Shown piece after piece: positions 58,044 through 64,000 of a DNA stretch of 64,000 nucleotides. A program made the position numbers and the translations under genes. The notes under the pieces are model-generated. The model was not told the origin of the DNA and did not search any database. It saw only the letters and a list, made by a program, of their open reading frames with translations. Origin of the DNA: Paramesorhizobium deserti. GTDB taxonomy: Bacteria > Pseudomonadota > Alphaproteobacteria > Rhizobiales > Rhizobiaceae. Each line of letters opens with the position of its first letter. Within the stretch, counting starts at the first letter, position 1. The stretch covers positions 310,001 through 374,000 of the forward strand of contig NZ_LNTU01000023.1 in the NCBI RefSeq assembly GCF_001558695.1, in the 5' to 3' direction.

Positions 58044-58052
58044 CTGTTGATC

Positions 58053-58559
58053 CTATTTTGTATTTTGCAACGCGACTGATGTCAGAAATGCCGCAACGTC
58101 CAGTCGACCGCACAGCTTTAGCTTATGCGACGGATACGCCTCGAAAAACCGCTTATGAGCATCGAATGAATTCAGATGGTTTTTCCGAAGACGGTAGCCT
58201 CGCGTGTATTCCAGAAGCTCCTCGAACTGTTCTTCAGTTCCGCCATTCGTTTGGCCTCGTTGCAGGAGATTAGAAATGCACTCCTCGTCGGAGATATCGA
58301 GCCAAATCAGGGTTGTCACACGCGGAAGCATTTGCTGAATGATTGAGCCGTAGATGCCTTCCATGATCCAAGAGTTGCCATTCGCAGCCCGGGCAACCAA
58401 TTGGTCACGCTCGTCGCGTGGACGCTCCCCTACAAAATTCGGCAGCCAGTGAAAATCATCGAGGTGGTACGCTGGGAATTGTAGCCTGCGGGCTAGCTCT
58501 TGAGCCAGCCATGTCTTGCCACTTCCGCCGTTCCCCATGATGAAAATTCTATCCATCAT
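58053..58559 (-). CDS. Adenylate-kinase-like P-loop NTPase (FlaR-type)
   Basis: This 168-aa protein has Walker A GNGGSGKT at 9-16, L-D-D-F-H-W in place of Walker B, and a lid-like R-G-Y-R-L-R-K-N segment. It resembles the small nucleoside-kinase-like proteins often annotated as DNA topology modulation protein FlaR, whose function is poorly defined. Codon use is more A/T-rich than its neighbours, which suggests recent acquisition. The start could be either of two adjacent Met codons. Confidence 0.82.
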   Translation of the reverse strand: MMDRIFIMGNGGSGKTWLAQELARRLQFPAYHLDDFHWLPNFVGERPRDERDQLVARAANGNSWIMEGIYGSIIQQMLPRVTTLIWLDISDEECISNLLQRGQTNGGTEEQFEELLEYTRGYRLRKNHLNSFDAHKRFFEAYPSHKLKLCGRLDVAAFLTSVALQNTK

Positions 58560-58593
58560 TCAACTCCGCCTCGCTCAAGGTCAGAGCGATACT

Positions 58594-58911
58594 TTACACG
58601 CCTTCCTCCTCATCCGCCTCCAGCAATCTCGTCGCCCGCCATTCCGTCAGCTTGGCATTGACCGCGTCGAGCACGAAGAAGCGGGCGGAATCCTTGTCGT
58701 AGCCTTCATCACGCAGCGCGTCGTAATCGGTATGGACATGGCGTATGTGTGCGACCGTCGCCAACCAGACGGCGACGGATGGCGGCAGCGTCTTCATATG
58801 CGGGGCTTGAGCTGCGGCGCGGATCGGCTCCGAATCCGAATAGGGCACGGCCGGCAGGAGCGCCGTCAAAGCCTTGCCGATAGCGCGTTGACGTGCAGTG
58901 CCGGCGCTCAT
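58594..58911 (-). CDS. DUF2293 protein
   Basis: This 105-aa protein starts after AAGGGAA. It contains the conserved L-P-P-S-V-A-V-W-L-A-T-V-A-H-I-R-H-V-H-T-D-Y-D block and D-E-G-Y-D-K-D-S-A-R-F-F-V. DUF2293 is a short alphaproteobacterial family of unknown function. It is divergent from the ArsR-methyltransferase gene with only about 120 bp between starts, so the promoters may be coordinated. Confidence 0.85.
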   Translation of the reverse strand: MSAGTARQRAIGKALTALLPAVPYSDSEPIRAAAQAPHMKTLPPSVAVWLATVAHIRHVHTDYDALRDEGYDKDSARFFVLDAVNAKLTEWRATRLLEADEEEGV

Positions 58912-58982
58912 TTCATCGTTCCCTTTCCACTTCGGTCCCGCCCATGGCGGTTTGTGCTTGCATGCTTTCCCATTTTCACATA

Positions 58983-59003
58983 AACATATCTTTATATCTT
59001 TCG
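58983..59003. promoter_or_regulatory. A/T-rich dyad before the ArsR-methyltransferase gene
   Basis: AACATATCTTTATATC at 58983-58998, followed by TTTCG, contains the imperfect palindrome ATAT-CTTT-ATAT, 28-48 bp upstream of the start codon. It is a candidate autoregulatory site for the adjacent ArsR-type protein and resembles motifs I recall for SAH-responsive SahR. The match is from memory only. Confidence 0.4.
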
Positions 59004-59030
59004 AGGCATTGCCTCAGACGGGATCATGCT

Positions 59031-60038
59031 ATGAACAACAGCAGTCTTCATCTGGACCCGATGGTTGATACGCTGAAAGCGGCGGCGGAATCCAGCCGGC
59101 TGCGCATTCTGGCGCTCCTGTCGCGCGGCGATCTGACGGTTTCGGATCTCACCTCCATTCTCGGCCAGTCGCAGCCGCGCGTTTCGCGTCATCTCAAGCT
59201 GCTTTACGAGGCGGGGCTCATCAACCGTTATCAGGAAGGGTCCTGGGCTTATTTCCGGCTTTCCGACGAGGGGTCGAGCGGCGAGATCGCCCGTGCGCTG
59301 ATCGCCCGGCTGGATGACGCCGATCCGCTTCTGGAGCGCGACCTGGAACGGCTGGCGGCGGTCAAATCGCAGCGCCAGCAGAAGGCGACGGCCTATTTCA
59401 GCACCAATGCCCGCAGTTGGGACCGCATCCGCCTGCTGCACGTCTCCGAAAGCGCGGTGGAAGCAGCGCTGAAGCGCATCGTCGGCAAGACGCCGTTCCA
59501 GTCGATGCTGGATGTCGGTACCGGCACGGGGCGCCTCCTCGAACTGTTCTCGCTGCTTTATGTGCGCGGCGTCGGCATCGATATCAATCGCGATATGCTG
59601 ACGGTGGCCCGCGCCAATCTCGACCGCGCCGGCATCACCAATGCTCAAGTGCGGCAGGGCGATGTTTATGCCCTGCCGGTGGAACGGGAGAGCTTCGATC
59701 TCGTCACCATCCATCAGGTGCTGCATTTCCTTGAGGACCCGCAGGCGGCGATCCGCGAGGCGGCGCGGGCGCTGCGGCCCGGCGGGCGGCTCTTGATCGT
59801 CGATTTTGCGCCGCATACGCTGGAGTTCCTGCGCGAGGAGCACGCGCATCTGCGCCTCGGCTTCAGCGACGAGCAGATGCGCGCCTGGCTGACCGAAGCC
59901 GGCCTTGCCGTCGATGAAACCCAGAAGCTGGAATCGAAAGGCGGGGATGCCGGGCTGACCGTGAAATTATGGCTCGCACAGGATCCGCGCCTGATCATTG
60001 CCGACCCTTCCTCCCAAGACTTGACGGAGAGTGTTTGA
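59031..60038 (+). CDS. ArsR-type regulator fused to a SAM-dependent methyltransferase
   Basis: The start at 59031 (335 aa) is chosen because the winged helix begins right after it. The HTH covers about residues 8-75 (R-I-L-A-L-L-S-R-G-D-L-T-V-S-D-L-T, Q-P-R-V-S-R-H-L-K-L-L). A linker follows, then a methyltransferase fold with motif I D-V-G-T-G-T-G-R-L near 163. There is no metal-binding Cys pair typical of ArsR. It overlaps metF by one base, so the fold probably senses SAM or SAH and controls methionine-cycle genes. This role is inference from context. Confidence 0.88.
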   Translation: MNNSSLHLDPMVDTLKAAAESSRLRILALLSRGDLTVSDLTSILGQSQPRVSRHLKLLYEAGLINRYQEGSWAYFRLSDEGSSGEIARALIARLDDADPLLERDLERLAAVKSQRQQKATAYFSTNARSWDRIRLLHVSESAVEAALKRIVGKTPFQSMLDVGTGTGRLLELFSLLYVRGVGIDINRDMLTVARANLDRAGITNAQVRQGDVYALPVERESFDLVTIHQVLHFLEDPQAAIREAARALRPGGRLLIVDFAPHTLEFLREEHAHLRLGFSDEQMRAWLTEAGLAVDETQKLESKGGDAGLTVKLWLAQDPRLIIADPSSQDLTESV

Positions 60039-60988
60039 TGAGCGTTTTCGGTCTTTCCCGCCGTCCTGATATCGGACAGACGACGCGGGTCTCCTTCGAA
60101 TTCTTTCCGCCGAAGACGGAGGAGATGGAAAAGCGGCTCTGGGAGACGGTGACGCGGCTGGCGCCGCTGAAGCCCGAATTCGTGTCGGTGACCTATGGCG
60201 CGGGCGGTTCGACGCGCGAGCGCACGGCCCGCACGGTGGCGCGTATCCTGAAGGAGACCGATGTCACGCCGGCCGCGCATCTGACCTGCGTCGATGCGAC
60301 GAAGGAAGAGGTCGACACGGTGATCCGCGAGTTCTCGGCGCTGGGGATCAAGCGGTTCGTGGCGCTGCGCGGCGATCCGGCCGGCGGGGTGGGCGATCAG
60401 TACCGGCCGACGCCGGGCGGTTATTTCAACGCCGCCGAGCTGGTTGCGGGCCTGAAGGCCTTCGCCGATTTCGACATTTCCGTCTCCGCCTATCCCGAAA
60501 AGCACCCGGAAAGCCCGGATTTCGCCACCGATATCGACATGCTGAAGCGCAAGGTCGACAATGGCGCGACGCGGGCGATCACCCAGTTCTTCTTCGACAA
60601 CGACCTTTATGAGCGCTATGTCGAGCGCGTGCGCCGGGCCGGCATCTATATCCCCATCCTGCCGGGCGTGCTGCCCATCCACAATTTCAAGCAGGTGACC
60701 AATTTCTGCTCACGCGCGGGCACGCATATCCCGGCCTGGCTGGCGGAGCGCTTCGATGGCCTGGAAAACGACCCGCAGACGCATATGCTGGTTGCCGCCG
60801 CGGTGGCCGCTGAACAGGTGCTCGACCTTGTCGAGCGCGGCGTGCAGGATTTCCATTTCTATACGATGAACCGCGCCGATCTTGCCTTCGCCATCTGCCA
60901 TCTGATCGGCATCCGCCCGCACAAGCAGGGGGTGGAGAACGAACCGACCAAGGCTGTGAGCCCGGATCTGGCGGGAGCGGCCGCGTAA
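60038..60988 (+). CDS. metF: 5,10-methylenetetrahydrofolate reductase
   Basis: The ATG at 60038 shares its A with the stop of the regulator gene (TGATG). The 316-aa TIM-barrel flavoprotein shows S-F-E-F-F-P-P-K-T near 19-27, V-T-Y-G-A-G-G-S-T near 51-59, L-R-G-D-P and I-T-Q-F-F-F-D. It makes 5-methyl-THF for methionine synthase. The upstream fused regulator and a strong terminator define a two-gene operon. Confidence 0.96.
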   Translation: MSVFGLSRRPDIGQTTRVSFEFFPPKTEEMEKRLWETVTRLAPLKPEFVSVTYGAGGSTRERTARTVARILKETDVTPAAHLTCVDATKEEVDTVIREFSALGIKRFVALRGDPAGGVGDQYRPTPGGYFNAAELVAGLKAFADFDISVSAYPEKHPESPDFATDIDMLKRKVDNGATRAITQFFFDNDLYERYVERVRRAGIYIPILPGVLPIHNFKQVTNFCSRAGTHIPAWLAERFDGLENDPQTHMLVAAAVAAEQVLDLVERGVQDFHFYTMNRADLAFAICHLIGIRPHKQGVENEPTKAVSPDLAGAAA

Positions 60989-60998
60989 TGACCGCATT

Positions 60999-61031
60999 GA
61001 AAAAGCCCGGACGCTGTGCCGGGCTTTTTCC
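60999..61031 (+). terminator. Terminator of the metF operon
   Basis: AAAAAGCCCGG, an 8-nt loop, CCGGGCTTTTTCC. Confidence 0.9.
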
Positions 61032-61083
61032 TTTTGTTCTTCCCCTGGGATTGAGGACCCCTATCTGCAGTTTCTGATCCTTC

Positions 61084-61170
61084 TTATGGAAGAAGGCCCA
61101 TTACCATCGCACCGACAAATGCGAACGCTGCACAGATCATCAGGACATTAAGCGAACGTGTAAGTCCCAT
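61084..61170 (-). CDS. 28-residue single-helix membrane peptide
   Basis: An ATG at 61170 preceded by AAGGAGG (perfect Shine-Dalgarno, 7 nt spacing) opens a 28-codon frame. It begins M-G-L-T-R-S-L-N, continues as one hydrophobic helix (V-L-M-I-C-A-A-F-A-F-V-G-A-M-V-M-G) and ends L-L-P. The ribosome site and the positive-then-hydrophobic layout argue that it is real. I recall similar tiny proteins in rhizobia but know no function. Both neighbours are on the other strand, so it has its own promoter in 61171-61250. Confidence 0.65.
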   Translation of the reverse strand: MGLTRSLNVLMICAAFAFVGAMVMGLLP

Positions 61171-61535
61171 CGGTCTGCCTCCTTCGAGCGCCATAGCTCA
61201 TACAACAATCGGATGATCATCCAAATGGCGCTGGGTTAACGGCCGGGAATCTATGCTCAATCGGGTCACAAAAAAAGCGGAATTCGTGCTGCATCGCGAC
61301 ATTTATGAGGAAAATATTTCCCTCTATCGGTCTAAACGATTGAAAAAAAACGTTTACCTCGCCCGTTCACTTTTCGTGAAGCATAGCGTCCGCGCGAGCG
61401 GAAATCAGATTTTTGCCATTTTCAGAGCATCGGACGATTCGCTTTAAACCTCAATTGGGCCCAAGTCGCCGTAATGGCTTTTTTCTGTCGCCAAGCCTTG
61501 TTAGGCTCCCGCCGCCAGACCGGCTTGGAGGTCCG
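61171..61535. other. 365-bp A/T-rich gap before the decarboxylase gene
   Basis: It must hold the promoter of the 28-residue peptide (minus) and of the decarboxylase (plus). A 64-codon plus-strand frame at 61253-61447 lacks a ribosome-binding site and family resemblance and is not called. The region is markedly A/T-rich around 61260-61360. Confidence 0.4.
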
Positions 61536-62756
61536 ATGCAACGATTCGATACCGCACGGGACGTCGCCCTTTCGACGCGTCCGGATCATCCGGTCTACTG
61601 CTTCCATCCGCGGGTGTTGGTGGAGGACGCCCGCCGGTTCATGGACATGTTTCCGGGCGAAACCGCCTATGCGGTGAAGACCAATGGCGAGCCGATGGTG
61701 CTCAAGACCCTTGCCGACAACGGGATCGATCTGTTCGATGTCGCTTCGCCGGCGGAATTCGCAGCCGTGCGCGAGACCGCGCCCAATGCGCGGATGCTCT
61801 ACATGCACCCGGTCAAGGCGCAGTCCGACATTCGCCTGGCGCTCGAGACCTATGGCATTCGCGTGCTGGCGATCGACCATGAGGACGAGATCACCAAGGT
61901 GACGCGCATCGTCCGCGCGCTCGATATCGATCCGGGCCAAATCACCATCTATGTCCGTATCCAGACAAAAGGCCATGCGGCTTACGAACTCTCGAAAAAA
62001 TTCGGCGCTGCTCCCGCCCATGCGGTGGAACTTCTGCAGCGGCTGCACCGGACCGGCTACAAGGTGGGCATCTGCTTTCACGTCGGCAGCCAGATCGAGG
62101 ATCCTGATACCTATGAGCGGGCGCTGCGTTCGGCGGACTGGGTGCGCAACCGTGCCGGCGTTCCCTTGGCGGGGCTCGATATCGGCGGCGGCTTTCCCGC
62201 CGAATATGGCCATGATCCGCGCCGCAAGCATGTCGAGATGCCGTCGCTCGGGCAATTGATGTCGCGGCTGCGCGGCGACATTGCGGAATGGGGTTTTGCC
62301 GACCTGCCTTTGGTGGCGGAGCCGGGGCGTGTGATCGTGGCGCGCGCCTTTTCGCTGATCGTGCGCGTATTGTTGCGAAAGGGCAGGCGGCTCTACATCA
62401 ATGATGGCATCTGGGCGTCGCTGTCGGATTCCTGGACGGGCAAGATCACGCTGCCCGCCCGCTTCATCCCCGATCCGGCGATCAAGAACCGCAACGGCAA
62501 TTCCAAGTCGATCGTGCCGTTCCGCGTCTGCGGCGCGACATGCGATTCCGTCGATATATTGTCGCGGCCGTTCTGGCTGCCGGAGACGGTGGATACCGGC
62601 GACTGGATCGAAATCGGCCATATCGGCGCCTATTCCATGGCGCTGCGCACCCGCTTCAATGGGTTTTATCCCGATACGTTCGTCGAGGTGGAGACGCCCT
62701 TCGACGAGGGTGAGGAGCCCGACAGCTTCGCTTCGCTGGAAACAATGGCGGGATAA
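61536..62756 (+). CDS. Ornithine/lysine/arginine decarboxylase, fold type III
   Basis: The ATG at 61536 follows GGAGG and gives 406 aa. The PLP lysine is K48 in Y-A-V-K-T-N, and the glycine loop is G-G-G-F-P. The active-site Cys336 is in C-G-A-T-C-D-S-V-D, contributed to the partner subunit of the dimer. The family makes polyamines (putrescine or cadaverine) by decarboxylation. At 406 aa it is slightly longer than the short alphaproteobacterial enzyme. Which basic amino acid is preferred is not readable. Confidence 0.87.
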   Translation: MQRFDTARDVALSTRPDHPVYCFHPRVLVEDARRFMDMFPGETAYAVKTNGEPMVLKTLADNGIDLFDVASPAEFAAVRETAPNARMLYMHPVKAQSDIRLALETYGIRVLAIDHEDEITKVTRIVRALDIDPGQITIYVRIQTKGHAAYELSKKFGAAPAHAVELLQRLHRTGYKVGICFHVGSQIEDPDTYERALRSADWVRNRAGVPLAGLDIGGGFPAEYGHDPRRKHVEMPSLGQLMSRLRGDIAEWGFADLPLVAEPGRVIVARAFSLIVRVLLRKGRRLYINDGIWASLSDSWTGKITLPARFIPDPAIKNRNGNSKSIVPFRVCGATCDSVDILSRPFWLPETVDTGDWIEIGHIGAYSMALRTRFNGFYPDTFVEVETPFDEGEEPDSFASLETMAG

Positions 62757-62972
62757 CGGCTTTGCGTCATATGACGCTTCCGTGACGGCCTGTTTAAGTT
62801 CTTCGTAAGGATAGGCCGCTTAAAGTCGATCCAGAAACGGCGCGAGGACCTTGATGTCCCGCGAGGCATGATGCCGCTCCGTCGAGCCGGGCCCGTCGGC
62901 ATGTTCCATGATCCTTCCCCATGACTTTCAAAGACATTGCTTTCGAGCAGGATATCCGGACGAGGAACCGTC

Positions 62973-64000
62973 ATGCATGCATTCAGGAACGAAACCGCGT
63001 CGCCGCGTGCGCCTGAAACCGTGCCGGAAGAGGCGATCGATATCCCGACCGAATTCGACGATGTACGCTATATGCTGCATTGCTGGCAGGCAGCGCGCAT
63101 CAATATGCCGCTGCCTTCCTACGAGGATTTCACGCTCGGCAATATGGGGCGTTTCGCCGACGAGATCGCGGTGGTTCATTGCAAGCCGGGCAAAGCCGCC
63201 AGAATGCTGCGCGCCGGCAAGGCGGTTCGCTCGATCCTCCGCTTCGGCCAGGAGCAGGCGCCCGATCTTGGCGCCGTGCCTTTTGGCTTCAGGCATGCCA
63301 TCGATTCGGCCATCGACCGCTCGCGGCTGACCGCCGAGCCGAGCCTCACGCTCTGCCGCTGGCTGATCGAAAACAAGGTTTCGACCCTGGAGATCATCGC
63401 CTTCCCGCTTTCGTGCCGCTGGACGGGAGAGTATTTCCTCTTGCTGATGCGCCCGCGCAAGGCGCAGCTCAATCTTCCAAAGCTGCTCATCAATGCCTCG
63501 CAGCAGGGCATTCTCGGGCTCAATCCTGTCATGGGCGCGGATGGGTTGCCGCGTGATTTCCATATTCTGAGCGTCAACAATGCGGCAGCCCGCTTTCTCG
63601 GCTCGCAGCCGGACCGGCTGCAGTTCACGCTTTTTTCCGAGGCGCTGGCGCGCATGGGGATCGCTACCATGCCCAGACGATTGCTGCGGGCGGCGCGCGG
63701 CGAGCCGATCGAGCCGTTCGAGCTTGCCTATCAGCTCGACGCAAACCCGCTTGCCTTGCAGGTCGGTGTCGATTCCGCCGACGGCATCCTCGCCGTGACC
63801 CTGACCGATATCCGGGATCTCAAATCCCGCGTGACGCTGTTCCGCTCGCTCTTCGATGACAATCCGGCGCCGATGTATGTGCGTGCGCAGGGCGAGGAGG
63901 GTTTCCTTAACGTCAATGAAGCGGCTCTGCGCCTTTACGGCTACGGTCGCGAGGCTTTTCTCAAGCTCGGCGTATCGGATATCCGAGCTGACGGGCCTGC
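62973..64000 (+). CDS. PAS-domain signalling protein, N-terminal part (runs off right edge)
   Basis: An ATG at 62973 with GAGGAA upstream opens a frame of 342 codons to the window end. The first about 280 residues (L-H-C-W-Q-A-A-R-I-N-M-P-L-P-S-Y near 35-50, A-F-P-L-S-C-R-W-T-G-E-Y near 140) match no domain I can name. A PAS domain begins near 290 (L-F-D-D-N-P-A-P-M-Y-V-R, N-E-A-A-L-R-L-Y-G-Y). There is no signal peptide. The output domain (GGDEF/EAL or histidine kinase) lies outside the window. Confidence 0.7.
   Translation, partial: MHAFRNETASPRAPETVPEEAIDIPTEFDDVRYMLHCWQAARINMPLPSYEDFTLGNMGRFADEIAVVHCKPGKAARMLRAGKAVRSILRFGQEQAPDLGAVPFGFRHAIDSAIDRSRLTAEPSLTLCRWLIENKVSTLEIIAFPLSCRWTGEYFLLLMRPRKAQLNLPKLLINASQQGILGLNPVMGADGLPRDFHILSVNNAAARFLGSQPDRLQFTLFSEALARMGIATMPRRLLRAARGEPIEPFELAYQLDANPLALQVGVDSADGILAVTLTDIRDLKSRVTLFRSLFDDNPAPMYVRAQGEEGFLNVNEAALRLYGYGREAFLKLGVSDIRADGP

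Noticed and set aside
61253-61447. 64-codon plus-strand frame before the decarboxylase gene
   Set aside because: No ribosome-binding site and atypical codon use in an A/T-rich promoter region.
61422-62621. 399-codon minus-strand frame opposite the decarboxylase gene
   Set aside because: Antisense shadow; the plus strand has PLP and active-site motifs.

Overview
The window is ordinary, gene-dense, high-GC chromosome of an alphaproteobacterium, almost certainly a member of the Rhizobiaceae (Rhizobium/Agrobacterium/Sinorhizobium type). The call rests on a probable UvrB N-terminus with the long rhizobial extension at the left edge, the greA-lpsB(lpcC) pair, the order lrp / trxB - lsrB - AbcR sRNA - aatA, separated carA and carB, the NaPi - dnaG - rpoD neighbourhood, and short intergenic inverted-repeat elements. 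No rRNA, prophage, CRISPR array or transposase gene is visible. The single tRNA has a CAT anticodon.

Layout. 1-7.5 kb: uvrB start, an SH3 envelope protein, lipoprotein hydrolase, acyl-CoA thioesterase, extensin-like protein, two DMT-type membrane proteins, DUF1176 protein, PQQ-type sugar dehydrogenase. 7.6-10.1 kb: greA (with a leader terminator), the LPS core mannosyltransferase lpsB and a family 25 glycosyltransferase. 10.1-14.7 kb: Lrp regulator, thioredoxin reductase, the LysR regulator LsrB/VtlR, an AbcR-type sRNA and aspartate aminotransferase. 14.9-24.3 kb: GST, CspA, carB, a zinc peptidase, a TetA-like MFS pump, carA and a YqeY-like protein. 24.4-31.6 kb: an Na/Pi transporter with a PHO box, dnaG, rpoD and two small proteins. 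32-40 kb: a D-amino-acid PLP enzyme, OmpA protein, YcgN-like protein, SIMPL protein, the tRNA and a lower-GC glycosyltransferase, and a DUF475 protein. 40-47 kb: MATE pump, pncA, gbcB and gbcA (glycine betaine demethylation) behind a cobalamin riboswitch, then lyxose isomerase and an aldo/keto reductase.

47.2-48.7 kb is the most unusual part. Three tandem genes of 68-69 codons each encode a secretion leader followed by a 28-30-residue peptide with six cysteines spaced C-x4-C-x3-C-x9-C-x4/5-C-x-C. This is the spacing of the cysteine-stabilised alpha/beta (defensin) fold. The leaders of two copies are almost identical while the mature parts differ, and the cassette lies between inverted repeats inside what looks like a split copy of a local repeat element.

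48.7-64 kb: a LAB_N-like protein plus GT2 glycosyltransferase pair, a TPP enzyme and class III CoA-transferase pair, a lysophospholipase-like hydrolase, the ABC-F protein EttA, a RelBE-type toxin-antitoxin with a 32-bp palindromic operator, trans-aconitate methyltransferase, a MOSC protein, an ArsR-methyltransferase fusion coupled to metF, a 28-residue membrane peptide, an ornithine/lysine decarboxylase, and the start of a PAS-domain signalling protein running off the right edge.
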